Shown: positions 6,180-15,041, numbered from the stretch's first letter. The stretch: 28,343 bases of DNA from an uncultured Erysipelotrichaceae bacterium (GCA_902803685.1 CADCQR010000039.1:1-28343), one strand, 5' to 3'. Numbers and translations are program-made. The notes: generated from the letters alone by a model not told the origin.

Positions 6180-6983
6180 ATGTTAGTATTACCGATAATT
6201 AATAGAGATAGAGTTTTAAATGTTCAAATAAGATTAAAAGGTGCGGAGAAAGTGAGACAGCATATAAATTATTCTGGAATTCAAGAAAGTGATATTTTAG
6301 TAAATGGCAAATTGTTCTCTAATTCTCTATATTTTAACTCAAAAGATGATAGTGCTACTGCGGATTTTATAAGATATAATTTATTACATTCTCCTAAAAG
6401 ATTTATTATAACAACTAGTTCTGAAAAAGATTCGCCATTTTATGATGTTTATGATATAGCACCACCACCTAGAAAGGTTGCTTCTAGTTTAGAAAATTTA
6501 TATAGTAAAGTAATTACGGATATGAGAAAAGAAGTGCCAGGAACAAATAATGGTAGATATCTTTCACTTGAAAAAATTGGTTTTACTGAGCTTTTTACAG
6601 ATGAGAAGATTGCTATTCTTAAGAATATTGTTACACACGAGAGAGATACCAGTAAATGGCCAGCTTTATTTAAAGAAGCTGGCGTAGCCGATATGGTTGA
6701 TTCTATTTCTTTTTTAAAGTATTTTGACTGTGAAGTTATACCTAAAAGCGCAATGTCTGAAAGAAGCCTAGTGGATTCACTTAAATCTTTAGAGGTTGTA
6801 CATACAAGGGATTATAAAAATCTAAGAAGCTTCTACGACAAGGCACGTAGTAATCGAGATATATATTCAAAATTAAGTTATGTTAGCCAGCTAGTTTATA
6901 ATGAGCCTTTAAACTTAATTCAATCCAAAAGTCAAAAAGAGAAGCATTTTGTTAAGGCTAAGGAGGGTTTAAATGCTGCCTAA
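6180..6983 (+). CDS. protein of unknown function upstream of tcdA
   Basis: A 267-residue soluble protein with no signal peptide, membrane helix or motif that I recognise. The N-terminus (LVLPIINRDRVLNVQIRL) looks like a small beta domain. The remainder is mostly helical and charged, with IAPPPRKV at about 98-105. ATG 6180 is preferred: GGGGG (6165-6169) is ten bases upstream, whereas the in-frame ATG at 6171 would leave one base between that site and the start. The gene overlaps tcdA by 11 bases, and the tcdA Shine-Dalgarno site lies inside its end, so the two are probably translationally coupled. First gene of a run with tcdA and the 7691 gene. Its function is unknown; a link to tRNA modification would be only a guess from position. 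Confidence 0.75.
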   Translation: MLVLPIINRDRVLNVQIRLKGAEKVRQHINYSGIQESDILVNGKLFSNSLYFNSKDDSATADFIRYNLLHSPKRFIITTSSEKDSPFYDVYDIAPPPRKVASSLENLYSKVITDMRKEVPGTNNGRYLSLEKIGFTELFTDEKIAILKNIVTHERDTSKWPALFKEAGVADMVDSISFLKYFDCEVIPKSAMSERSLVDSLKSLEVVHTRDYKNLRSFYDKARSNRDIYSKLSYVSQLVYNEPLNLIQSKSQKEKHFVKAKEGLNAA

Positions 6984-7665
6984 GTTAGTAAGATTAGAAA
7001 AAATAATAGGTAGAGATAATATATCCATTTTAGGGTCAAAAAGTGTATTAGTTTTAGGCTTAGGTGGAGTAGGTGGTTATGTAGTCGAAAGTTTGGTCAG
7101 AAGTGGTATTGGTAAATTGATAATTGTTGATTTTGATACGATTGACATTTCTAATATTAATAGGCAGATAATAGCACTAGATTCAACGATTGGAAATTTA
7201 AAGGTTGACGCTATGGAGAAAAGAATTTTAGATATTAATCCTAAATGTAATATAATTAAAATATCTGAATTTATTTCTGCCGATAATATTAACTTATTAT
7301 TTGACTATAATTTTGACTATCTTATAGATGCTTGCGATACAGTCTCTACTAAGAAAGCTGTTATTAAAGAGTGTCTAACTAGAAATATTCCTTTCATTAG
7401 TAGTATGGGTACAGGAAATAAATTAGATCCCAGCAAGTTGGAAATAGTTGATATTCGAAAAACTATAAATGATCCTCTAGCAAGAATTTTTCGTAAGTTT
7501 GTTAAAGACGAAAAAATAAGCAAAAAAGTAATGGTACTATCGTCAACTGAATTACCTGTTAAAACAGCTGATAGGACACCGGGATCTACGGCTTTTGTAC
7601 CATCTAGCGCTGGATTATTAATTGGTAGCCATGTTGTTAGAGATATATTAAAAAATAATATTTAA
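6973..7665 (+). CDS. tcdA: tRNA threonylcarbamoyladenosine dehydratase (TcdA/YrvM, ThiF/E1-like)
   Basis: A 230-residue E1-like enzyme of the ThiF/MoeB superfamily. It shows the nucleotide-binding loop GLGGVGG (29-35), the acidic pair in VDFDTID (D53, D55), the N-x-N-R signature (61-64) and DACDTVSTK (119-127). N-terminal start, length and motif order fit TcdA, which uses ATP to convert the t6A base at position 37 of ANN-decoding tRNAs to its cyclic form. Other ThiF relatives usually accompany thiS or moaD genes, and none is present here. ATG 6973 has AAGGAGG (6960-6966) six bases upstream. In Bacillus the corresponding gene also follows hisS, aspS and the 6S RNA gene, which supports both this call and the RNA call. 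Confidence 0.85.
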   Translation: MLPKLVRLEKIIGRDNISILGSKSVLVLGLGGVGGYVVESLVRSGIGKLIIVDFDTIDISNINRQIIALDSTIGNLKVDAMEKRILDINPKCNIIKISEFISADNINLLFDYNFDYLIDACDTVSTKKAVIKECLTRNIPFISSMGTGNKLDPSKLEIVDIRKTINDPLARIFRKFVKDEKISKKVMVLSSTELPVKTADRTPGSTAFVPSSAGLLIGSHVVRDILKNNI

Positions 7666-7690
7666 TTATTTTTTTTTAAGGAGGATATTT

Positions 7691-8887
7691 ATGGAGGACA
7701 TTTATAATATTTTTCTCGTGAAGACAATTCCTGGTATTTTAAAGTCTGAATATAGTATGCCACCTATACCTTTTGTATTTGATGAAAACACTATAAATGG
7801 GTTTCAAAAACATTTAGATCCGAATGATGATATTTATTATTTAATAGGTAGTAGATCAATTGAATATTTAAAAGATGTTAGAGATAAATATCTTACAGGT
7901 GTAGATGGAGATTATATCATAGTTAATGACCATTCCACTTTTTTTTCTTTATTGCAGGAAATTATTGAAGTTTATTCTGAAAGACTTGATAGGAATTTGT
8001 GTGACCCAAGAGATTTCATCCGTAGTATTTGGCTACGAATGGGAGTTGATGATATTAAGAATGTAGAGTCTTTTTTAAGAAAGCAACTTACTTTTTTGGA
8101 AAATGATTCTATGTTGAAAAAATATAGAGAAATGAGTAAGATTGATGAAGATTATGTCCTTGAGTATAGGATTGACGAAAACAACGATTGGTTTGAGACT
8201 AATCAACATATTACTTTCTCAATTAGGAAAAATAGCACTCAGGAGAATCTTTTTTACTTATATTTAAACCCAGATGATTATGATTATGATTTCCCTGCTA
8301 TTCATTTCGAATTGTTGGAGAAAAATGGGAAACCGACTTGTTATATTTACGGAATTCAATCTCTTGATGAAAGTCATAGCGAAGATATAAAAAAACGTCT
8401 TCAACCCGTTAGAAAAAAGCTTAGAAATAAATATGTTTCAGCTGATTTTTTAATAGCATTAGGTTTATTCTTTGATTTTTTGTATGACAATAATATTTGT
8501 GATGTTGAAATACCTACTTTACAAGTATTTAATTATCCTTATCATGAGAATTTATCTAGCAATACTAAAAGTTCTTTTTCTGGATATAGCAAAGAAGATA
8601 AAGAAGAGCTAGAAAAAGAATATAATGAAGGAAATGCAGATGATAAAATTTTGGATTATATACATACAAAAGAGATGGTTAATCGCTTTTGTGATAAACA
8701 AGATTCTATTAGTTATAACAAGACAGAAAGACTTATTTACACTCTTTATGAATTATCAGAGCGGAGTGAGACTATAGAAGTTGTTAGTGAACCATTTATA
8801 CAGAGTGAAAATATGCGTATTCATTTAAATGGAAAGATTGATTTATTGAGCGATATTCATAATAAAAAAGTGACTTCATCCTTGTAG
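7691..8887 (+). CDS. large acidic protein of unknown function downstream of tcdA
   Basis: A 398-residue, soluble, acidic protein. No catalytic motif, signal peptide or membrane helix is visible and I do not recognise a family. Aromatic and acidic clusters stand out, such as LYLNPDDYDYDFPAIHFE (about 191-208). A Lys/Glu-rich, probably helical stretch lies near 295-315. AAGGAGG (7678-7684) precedes ATG 7691 by six bases. It begins 25 bases after tcdA on the same strand, so it is probably cotranscribed. Its last codons and stop form part of a hairpin terminator shared with the convergent lexA gene. Confidence 0.75.
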   Translation: MEDIYNIFLVKTIPGILKSEYSMPPIPFVFDENTINGFQKHLDPNDDIYYLIGSRSIEYLKDVRDKYLTGVDGDYIIVNDHSTFFSLLQEIIEVYSERLDRNLCDPRDFIRSIWLRMGVDDIKNVESFLRKQLTFLENDSMLKKYREMSKIDEDYVLEYRIDENNDWFETNQHITFSIRKNSTQENLFYLYLNPDDYDYDFPAIHFELLEKNGKPTCYIYGIQSLDESHSEDIKKRLQPVRKKLRNKYVSADFLIALGLFFDFLYDNNICDVEIPTLQVFNYPYHENLSSNTKSSFSGYSKEDKEELEKEYNEGNADDKILDYIHTKEMVNRFCDKQDSISYNKTERLIYTLYELSERSETIEVVSEPFIQSENMRIHLNGKIDLLSDIHNKKVTSSL

Positions 8888-8896
8888 TCACTTTTT
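8864..8896. terminator. bidirectional terminator inside the ends of two convergent genes
   Basis: AAAAAGTGACT (8865-8875) and AGTCACTTTTT (8886-8896) form a perfect 11-bp stem with a ten-base loop. Either strand gives a stem ending in a T-run. The hairpin holds the last codons and stop of the 7691 gene and the first two bases of the lexA stop (8895-8896). Confidence 0.88.
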
Positions 8897-9512
8897 ATAT
8901 TTTCCTGTATAAACCAATAGCTTTGCCTAATATAGTTACTTCATTTAATATAATTGGTTCCATATTATCATTTTCTGGTTGAAGTCTAAAATGGTCTTTT
9001 TCTTTGTAAAATCGTTTTACAGTTACTTCATTGTCGGTATTCATTGCTACTACTATTTCACCATTATTAGCGGTATTTCTTTTTTCAACAATTAAAATAT
9101 CGCCATCATAAATACCAACATTTATCATAGATTCTCCACTTACTTTTAGGGTAAATACTTCTTTTTTGCTACCTATAAGAGATGCTGGTAAAGTAATATA
9201 TTCATCAGGAGTTTCTATTGCCTCTATTGGTGTACCAGCTGTTACTTTTCCTAAAAGTGGGACACTCACCACATCTTCTTGATTTTCTTTAAATTCATTT
9301 GGAACTAATAATTCTATAGTTCTGTTTTTATTGTCACCCTTTTTTATATACCCCTTTTCTTCAAGTTTTGTTAAATGGAAATGGATTGTTGCTGGCGAAG
9401 ATAAATTAGCTTTATTGCCAATTTCTCTTACTGTAGGTGGATATCCATTTTTTGCTATTAATTGCTTAATAATTTGAAGAATATTTTTCTGTTTATCAGT
9501 TATTTTTTCCAC
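8895..9512 (-). CDS. lexA: LexA repressor, SOS response
   Basis: A 205-residue repressor and self-cleaving protease. An N-terminal winged-helix DNA-binding domain (about 1-65) includes GYPPTVREIG and LSSPATIHFHL. The cleavage bond is Ala92-Gly93 in KVTAGTP. The catalytic dyad is Ser128 (VSGESM) and Lys166 (EVTVKRF). All residues needed for RecA-stimulated autocleavage are present. The start is a GTG at 9512, chosen because GAGGTG lies six bases upstream on the minus strand and no suitable ATG is near. Expression should be autoregulated by the operator overlapping the -35. Divergent from polA. Confidence 0.96.
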   Translation of the reverse strand: MEKITDKQKNILQIIKQLIAKNGYPPTVREIGNKANLSSPATIHFHLTKLEEKGYIKKGDNKNRTIELLVPNEFKENQEDVVSVPLLGKVTAGTPIEAIETPDEYITLPASLIGSKKEVFTLKVSGESMINVGIYDGDILIVEKRNTANNGEIVVAMNTDNEVTVKRFYKEKDHFRLQPENDNMEPIILNEVTILGKAIGLYRKI

Positions 9513-9532
9513 TTAGTTCACCTCATAATTAG

Positions 9533-9561
9533 ATTGTAGCATTACTGTTTTTGTTTGTCAA
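9533..9561 (-). promoter_or_regulatory. consensus promoter of lexA
   Basis: On the minus strand a perfect TTGACA (9556-9561) is 17 bases from TACAAT (9533-9538). Its -35 lies within the LexA operator. Confidence 0.85.
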
Positions 9562-9572
9562 ACAAATGTTTA
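9559..9572. promoter_or_regulatory. LexA operator (SOS box)
   Basis: CAAACAAATGTTTA matches the Bacillus-type SOS box CGAACRNRYGTTYG at 12 of 14 positions. The two differences are a symmetrical pair, one in each half-site. It overlaps the -35 of lexA, so bound LexA would block its own promoter. It also lies about 12 bases upstream of the proposed polA -35. A second palindrome, TTTGTTTG-T-CAAACAAA, spans 9550-9566. Confidence 0.72.
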
Positions 9573-9583
9573 ATCAAAAAAAT

Positions 9584-9612
9584 TTTAAGTTTATTTTTTA
9601 TTATGTTATACT
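9584..9612 (+). promoter_or_regulatory. probable promoter of polA-mutM
   Basis: TATACT (9607-9612) with a weak TTAAGT (9584-9589) at 17-base spacing. The start near 9619 would leave a leader of about 11 bases before ATG 9630. Confidence 0.45.
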
Positions 9613-9629
9613 AAATAATGGTGATTTTA

Positions 9630-12248
9630 ATGAAAAAGATTATTTTAGTTGATGGAAATAATTTGTTATTTAGAAGCTTTTATGCTACAGCTTATACTGG
9701 AAATGTTATGAGAAATTCTAAAGGGTTTCCTACAAATGCTTTATTTGGTTTTATAAATATGATGAATAAGATAATTAGGGAAGAGAATCCCAATTATATT
9801 TTAGTAGCATTTGATAAAGGAAAGACTTTTAGACATGATAAATATGAAGTATATAAAGCAGGTAGGGCTGCTATGCCTGACGATTTGAGAGTACAGTTTC
9901 CTATGGCAAAAAAAATACTTGGTGCGATGGGAATTAAGTACTTTGAGATAGATAATTATGAAGCCGATGATATTATTGGAACTATGGCGAAAGTAGTTGA
10001 TGAAGAAGATGAATTCATCGCCACTATTGTCTCAAGTGATAAAGACTTATTGCAGTTAATTAGTGATGAAGTTACGGTTAAATTACTTAAAAGCAATGAC
10101 TATATTTTGATGACTCCAGAAGTATTCAGAGAAACATATAAGTGTGATCCAATTAAAATGATTGATTTAAAAGCACTTATGGGAGATTCGTCAGATAACA
10201 TCCCAGGTGTCAAAGGAATTGGAGAGAAAACAGCAATTAGTTTAATAGAAAAGTTTGGGTCTTTACAGAATCTATACGATAATTTGGATAAAGTAACTGG
10301 TAAGACCAAAGAAAAATTGGCCTCAGACAGAGAAAACGCTTTTATGTCGTATGATATTGCTACTATATATAGAGAAGTTCCAATACCCTTTCAGTTAGCC
10401 GAGTGTAAATATGAAGGAATTAATAAGAAAGAATTATTAACTTATTTACAAGAACTAGAAATGCCTTCATTAATTAGAAAATATGATTTGTATGAAGAAA
10501 GCTTAGAGTTAAAAAAATCTGAATCTCTCGAAAATGTTCCTTTAGTGATAAAAGATATTTCAGATTTTGATTCTAATGTTGATTATGCAATCTATGTAGA
10601 GACAAGAGGCTCTATATACTCTAAGAGTGAATTATTAGGTATTGGTTTATATGATGGTAAAAATGGTTATTTTTTAACGCCTGATTTAATTGAGGCTAAT
10701 AAAAATATATTTGCAAGTAATAGTAGTAAAAGCATCTATGATTTTAAGAAAGGATTAGTAGTATTAAATTCTTATAACATCAATTTTGAAAACGTAAATT
10801 TTGATAGTGAAATCGCTTTATATTTACTAGATTATGTTGTTAAAGATGATATAAGTTTTGTAGCTAAAAATTTTGGTTATGATATTGAACTCTATGAAGA
10901 TTCCTATGGTACTGACAAGAGACCTAAGGAAATTAGTTTAACAGATATTAGTAACTTAGCTGTTTCTAAAGCCAAGTTTATATACGAGACAAGAGCTTTA
11001 ATCGAAGAAAAAATAAAGGATGAACAATTAGAGTATTTGTTTAGAGAAATTGAAATGCCATTGAGTATTGTTCTAGCCGATATGGAACTTACTGGTATAA
11101 AAGTTAATGTTGATTATTTGACAGAAGTTCAAGAAGAGTTAAAGAATAAGATGAATTTAGTTGAACAAGATATTTATGGTATGGCTGGAATGGAATTTAA
11201 TATAATGTCTCCTATACAACTTGGTGGGGTATTATTTAAAACCTTGGGAATACCTTATCCTAAGAAAATCAAGGATGAAAAGTATTCTACCAGTAAAGAC
11301 ATTTTAGATAAATTAGTTGATGATTATCCGATTGTTAGTAAGGTATTAGAATATAGAACGTTATCTAAGCTTTATACTAATTATGCTGTAGGATTAATTT
11401 CCGAAGTAAGAGATGATGGTAGAATACATACCATATATACACAAGCTTTAACAAGGACTGGTAGGTTGTCTAGTATAGAACCTAATCTTCAAAACATACC
11501 AGCTAGAGGTGATTATTCTAAGATAATTAGAAAGGCATTTATACCAGATGAAAATTCCATTTTATTAGGTAGTGATTATTCACAAGTAGAATTAAGAGTC
11601 TTTGCTTCTTTATCTAATACTGAGAATTTAATAAATGCCTTTATTCAAGATGAAGATATTCATACTAAAACAGCTTCGGATATATTTCATGTTCCCATTG
11701 AGACTGTCACAAAAGACATGCGAAGAACTGCAAAAGCAGTAAACTTTGGTATTGTATACGGGATTAGTTCTTTTGGGCTTGCTGATGATTTGGGAATAGA
11801 CTTTAAAGAAGCAAAGAATTTTATAGATAATTATTTAAAGACTTATCCAGGTATTGTTGATTTTATGGAAAAGCTAAAAAATGATGCTTATCAGAACGGA
11901 TATGTTAAAACATTGATGGGAAGAAAAAGAGTAATCGAAGAACTAAAGAGTAAAAATTATATGATAAGGCAGGGTGGAGAGAGAATGGCTCTTAACACGC
12001 CTATACAAGGAACTGCTGCAGATATTCTAAAAAAAGCAATGGTAGAAATATATGCTGAATTTAAAAAGCGTGACTTAAAAAGTAAAATGTTACTTCAGGT
12101 CCACGATGAATTGGTATTTAATGTCATAAAAAGTGAGTTAGACGAAGTGATGGTAATTGTAAAAGATATTATGGAAAATACATATAAATTAAAAGTACCA
12201 TTGAAAGTTGATATGGAATATGGAAATGATTGGTCTGAAACCAAGTAG
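9630..12248 (+). CDS. polA: DNA polymerase I
   Basis: An 872-residue family A polymerase for Okazaki-fragment processing and repair. The N-terminal 5'-nuclease domain (about 1-290) shows VDGNNLLFR, YEADDIIG, SSDKDLLQL and GDSSDNIPGVKGIGEKTA. The middle domain keeps the fold but has lost proofreading residues: the expected D-x-E is YVE in IYVETRG, and the later Asp positions are not seen. The polymerase domain is intact, with motif A SDYSQVELR (catalytic Asp649), motif B RRTAKAVNFGIVYG and motif C VHDE (Asp826). Loss of 3'-5' exonuclease is also known in Bacillus Pol I. ATG 9630 is preferred over an in-frame ATG at 9618 because GGTGA (9620-9624) lies five bases before it. Forms an operon with mutM, and the mutM ribosome site overlaps the stop codon. 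Confidence 0.97.
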   Translation: MKKIILVDGNNLLFRSFYATAYTGNVMRNSKGFPTNALFGFINMMNKIIREENPNYILVAFDKGKTFRHDKYEVYKAGRAAMPDDLRVQFPMAKKILGAMGIKYFEIDNYEADDIIGTMAKVVDEEDEFIATIVSSDKDLLQLISDEVTVKLLKSNDYILMTPEVFRETYKCDPIKMIDLKALMGDSSDNIPGVKGIGEKTAISLIEKFGSLQNLYDNLDKVTGKTKEKLASDRENAFMSYDIATIYREVPIPFQLAECKYEGINKKELLTYLQELEMPSLIRKYDLYEESLELKKSESLENVPLVIKDISDFDSNVDYAIYVETRGSIYSKSELLGIGLYDGKNGYFLTPDLIEANKNIFASNSSKSIYDFKKGLVVLNSYNINFENVNFDSEIALYLLDYVVKDDISFVAKNFGYDIELYEDSYGTDKRPKEISLTDISNLAVSKAKFIYETRALIEEKIKDEQLEYLFREIEMPLSIVLADMELTGIKVNVDYLTEVQEELKNKMNLVEQDIYGMAGMEFNIMSPIQLGGVLFKTLGIPYPKKIKDEKYSTSKDILDKLVDDYPIVSKVLEYRTLSKLYTNYAVGLISEVRDDGRIHTIYTQALTRTGRLSSIEPNLQNIPARGDYSKIIRKAFIPDENSILLGSDYSQVELRVFASLSNTENLINAFIQDEDIHTKTASDIFHVPIETVTKDMRRTAKAVNFGIVYGISSFGLADDLGIDFKEAKNFIDNYLKTYPGIVDFMEKLKNDAYQNGYVKTLMGRKRVIEELKSKNYMIRQGGERMALNTPIQGTAADILKKAMVEIYAEFKKRDLKSKMLLQVHDELVFNVIKSELDEVMVIVKDIMENTYKLKVPLKVDMEYGNDWSETK

Positions 12249-12260
12249 GAGGAAAGTAGT

Positions 12261-13082
12261 ATGCCGGAAAAACCAGAAGTCATGACAGTTGTTAAAAATT
12301 TAAAGCCAAGGTTGCTAGATAGAAAAATATTTAATTGTAATGTTTATTGGGATAATATAATAGCGTATCCAACAACAGCTGAATTTAAAAAACAAATAAT
12401 AAATCAAAAAATTAATGATATTACTACTAGAGGTAAATTTATAGTCATTGAATTAGACGATTATTGTTTATTAATACATCTTCGGATGGAAGGAAAATTC
12501 ATGTTTCGTGGTGAGGCCGATGAGGTTACTAAACATGAACACGTGGAATTTGAATTAGATAATGCTGTTAGTATGAGGTATCATGATGTACGTAAGTTTG
12601 GTAAGATGTATTTAATACCAAAAGATGAAGCTTATACTACTAAGCCTCTTAATGAATTGGGAAAAGAGTTTTATGATGAAACCTTAACTAAGAATTATTT
12701 ATATGATGCATTATCAAGATTAAAAGTACCAATAAAAACAGCTCTGTTAAATCAAAGTATTATTTGTGGTATAGGAAATATTTATGATGATGAAATACTA
12801 TTTTTAAGTAAGATAAATCCTAATAGAAAAGCAAATACAATTACCCTAGAAGAATGCTCAAGTATAATAGAAAATACAATACAGGTTCTTTCACATGCTG
12901 TTGAACTAGGCGGAACTACTATAAAGTCATTTACTTCATCTGAGGGGGTACATGGATTATTTCAAAATGAATTATTAGTACACAGTCAAGATAATAAGCC
13001 TTGTCCACATTGTGGAACTATTATAACAAAAACTAGAATAGGCGGAAGAGGAACCTACTATTGTAGTAAATGTCAAAGATAG
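12261..13082 (+). CDS. mutM: formamidopyrimidine-DNA glycosylase
   Basis: A 273-residue Fpg/MutM glycosylase/AP lyase that removes 8-oxoguanine and formamidopyrimidines. The N-terminus reads MPEKPEV; Pro2 (the Schiff-base nucleophile) and Glu3 are kept, although the usual Leu of PELPE is Lys. Lys59 lies in RGKF. HLRMEGKF, RYHDVRKFG and GIGNIYDDE are typical. The C-terminal zinc finger has Cys248, Cys251, Cys268 and Cys271, with Arg263 in the finger loop. AGGAGG (12247-12252) overlaps the polA stop and lies eight bases before ATG, so the two genes are cotranscribed, as in many Bacilli. A hairpin terminator follows. Confidence 0.95.
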   Translation: MPEKPEVMTVVKNLKPRLLDRKIFNCNVYWDNIIAYPTTAEFKKQIINQKINDITTRGKFIVIELDDYCLLIHLRMEGKFMFRGEADEVTKHEHVEFELDNAVSMRYHDVRKFGKMYLIPKDEAYTTKPLNELGKEFYDETLTKNYLYDALSRLKVPIKTALLNQSIICGIGNIYDDEILFLSKINPNRKANTITLEECSSIIENTIQVLSHAVELGGTTIKSFTSSEGVHGLFQNELLVHSQDNKPCPHCGTIITKTRIGGRGTYYCSKCQR

Positions 13083-13098
13083 AAAATTATGTTAATAT

Positions 13099-13137
13099 AA
13101 AAAAGTGAATTTGTGATTTTCATAGGTTCTCTTTTTT
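13099..13137 (+). terminator. terminator after polA-mutM
   Basis: AAAAAAG (13099-13105) pairs with CTTTTTT (13131-13137). A T-T mismatch and then GAA (13107-13109) with TTC (13127-13129) continue the stem. The last arm is itself the T-run. Confidence 0.7.
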
Positions 13138-13197
13138 GTTACATTAATTTTTACAGTGGTTTTGGTTTTATTTGCATAATATTTGCTTTTTTTATTA

Positions 13198-13226
13198 TTG
13201 AAAAGAATATTTATTTGTGATAAAAT
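13198..13226 (+). promoter_or_regulatory. promoter of pyk
   Basis: TTGAAA (13198-13203) and TAAAAT (13221-13226) are 17 bases apart, with an extended TGA directly before the -10. Confidence 0.7.
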
Positions 13227-13250
13227 CGTATTCGTTATGGAGGAGTATAG

Positions 13251-14672
13251 ATGAAAAAAACAAAGATAGTTTGTAGTATCGGACCTGCCTCTAATCAAGC
13301 TGATGTTATGGAACAAATGGTTTTAGCAGGTATGGATATTGCAAGAATAAATTTTACACATGCTACATTAGAAGAAAGAAGATTAGCAGCTGAGTCTGCT
13401 CGTGAGGTTAGAAGAAGAACGGGTAAAAATGTTGCTATACTTTGGGATACTAAAGGTCCTGAATTCCGTAGTGGCTTATTAGTAAATGATTCCATTGAAT
13501 TGGTTGATGGTGCAATAGTACGTATAGTTAAAGATAATATCATGGGTACTGCTGAAAGATTTACAGTTAACCATCCTGAGGCACTTGATGGATTAGAAGT
13601 TGGAGATATTGTTCTACTTGAAAATGCTAAGATGAAACTTGAAGTTATTAGTGTTGAAAGTGATGGAGTTACATGTCGTGTTCTTGCTGGTGGAACTCTT
13701 GGAAATCGTAAGAGTATGAGTGTTCCTGGTAAGGCATTAAAGATTCCTTATGTTAGTGATTTGGATCGCCAAGATATTAAGTATGCTTGTGAACATGGAG
13801 GAGAATATTTAGCAATTTCTTTTGTATCTACTAAGGAAAATGTTTTGGAAGTTAAAGAGATTTTAAAACAATATAACCGTGAAGATTTGAAGATAATTTG
13901 TAAGATTGAAAACCAAGTTGGTATTGACAATTTAAGAGAAATATTATCAGTATCTGAGGGTATTATGATAGGTCGTGGTGATTTAGGTACTGAGATTCCT
14001 AGTGAAGAGGTTCCTCACGCTCAGAAGTTAATGATTCAAATCTGTCGTGAAATGGGAAAAGTGGCAATCACTGCTACTGAAATGCTTGAAACAATGATGG
14101 AAAATAGTAGACCAAAGAGAGCAGAAACAAGTGATATTGCTAATGCTGTATTAGATGGAACTGATGCCGTTATGTTATCAGGAGAAACTACTATTGGAAA
14201 GCATCCAATTGAGACTGTTAAAGCAATGGCTGATATTTGTGAAGTTGCCGAGAAGTATACTAACTTTAATTACTTGGATAAGAAAACATCTAGTTCTAAT
14301 ATACAACATGCAATTGCTGAATCTGTAGTATTAAGCTCTGATAGACTAGGCGCTAAAGTTATAGTTGCTGAAACTGTAAGTGGTTCTACTGCTGAGGTTA
14401 TCAGTAATATGAAGCCTAAAGCACCAATTCTTGCTATGGTTCCTAGTGAGAAAGCAGGACGTTATCTTGCCCTAAATTGGGGAGTTTATCCGGTAGCCGT
14501 TCCAACTATTCATTCTACTGATGAAGCTGTAAATACGGCCATTAGTTGTGCGAAAGAAAAAGTTGGATTAGTTTCTGGTGATAAAGTTATTATTACTGGA
14601 AGTTTCCCAAGAGACAATAATGATGAAATTAACGCTACTAACTTTATGAAAATCGAAGAGATTTCTGAATAA
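13251..14672 (+). CDS. pyk: pyruvate kinase
   Basis: A 473-residue glycolytic enzyme converting phosphoenolpyruvate and ADP to pyruvate and ATP. Evidence is KIVCSIGPAS at the start, DTKGPEFRSG, the catalytic Lys in ICKIEN, the Mg/substrate segment IGRGDLGTEIP, and ATEMLETM followed by RAETSDIANAVLDGTDAVMLSGET. The length fits the form without the extra C-terminal PEP-utiliser-like domain of Bacillus Pyk. Some signatures deviate: NFTHA replaces NFSHG, and ATEML replaces ATQML. The gene uses CGT arginine codons often, while most neighbours use AGA almost exclusively, which suggests high expression. GGAGGAG (13239-13245) lies five bases before ATG. It is a single-gene unit with its own promoter and terminator. 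Confidence 0.95.
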   Translation: MKKTKIVCSIGPASNQADVMEQMVLAGMDIARINFTHATLEERRLAAESAREVRRRTGKNVAILWDTKGPEFRSGLLVNDSIELVDGAIVRIVKDNIMGTAERFTVNHPEALDGLEVGDIVLLENAKMKLEVISVESDGVTCRVLAGGTLGNRKSMSVPGKALKIPYVSDLDRQDIKYACEHGGEYLAISFVSTKENVLEVKEILKQYNREDLKIICKIENQVGIDNLREILSVSEGIMIGRGDLGTEIPSEEVPHAQKLMIQICREMGKVAITATEMLETMMENSRPKRAETSDIANAVLDGTDAVMLSGETTIGKHPIETVKAMADICEVAEKYTNFNYLDKKTSSSNIQHAIAESVVLSSDRLGAKVIVAETVSGSTAEVISNMKPKAPILAMVPSEKAGRYLALNWGVYPVAVPTIHSTDEAVNTAISCAKEKVGLVSGDKVIITGSFPRDNNDEINATNFMKIEEISE

Positions 14673-14675
14673 TAT

Positions 14676-14709
14676 AAGAATCCCACTCTTAAGAGAATGG
14701 GATTCTTTT
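14676..14709. terminator. terminator between pyk and the convergent membrane protein gene
   Basis: AAGAATCCCA (14676-14685) pairs perfectly with TGGGATTCTT (14698-14707), and CTCTT/AAGAG lies in the loop. It is T-rich after the stem on the plus strand and only weakly so on the minus strand, so it serves mainly pyk. Confidence 0.88.
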
Positions 14710-14711
14710 GT

Positions 14712-15041
14712 TTATTTTTCTTTAATTATAAAATACTTTTTATAAAGTGCCTGAGTACCATTTTCTAAATAATAATAATGGAAGATATAGGGCATGAATA
14801 AGGCTATTGCTAAAAAAAATAGTAATATCATTCCTATGTTATCTAGAATTAGACTAAACCCTAGAAATAATATTGCGGCAATCCCTACAAAGAATGTAAC
14901 AATTAGATGAATTAGCCTTTCATGCTGAAAGAATTTAATTTGAATTAATATTTCTTCTAAAATTTCTTGCTTATCTTTTTTTATCTCTCCATTTATATAT
15001 TGATCTAGATATTTATGATAGGATTTTAGACTTTGTTTCAA
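14712..15041 (-). CDS. small two-helix membrane protein of unknown function
   Basis: A 109-residue protein. A charged N-terminal part of about 40 residues (Lys/Glu-rich, helical, soluble) is followed by two membrane helices at about 43-65 and 68-90, then a short basic tail. No family recognised. The start is a TTG at 15041, supported by AAGGAGTG about five bases upstream on the minus strand. It follows tmcAL by 35 bases on the same strand and is probably cotranscribed with it. Confidence 0.75.
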   Translation of the reverse strand: MKQSLKSYHKYLDQYINGEIKKDKQEILEEILIQIKFFQHERLIHLIVTFFVGIAAILFLGFSLILDNIGMILLFFLAIALFMPYIFHYYYLENGTQALYKKYFIIKEK

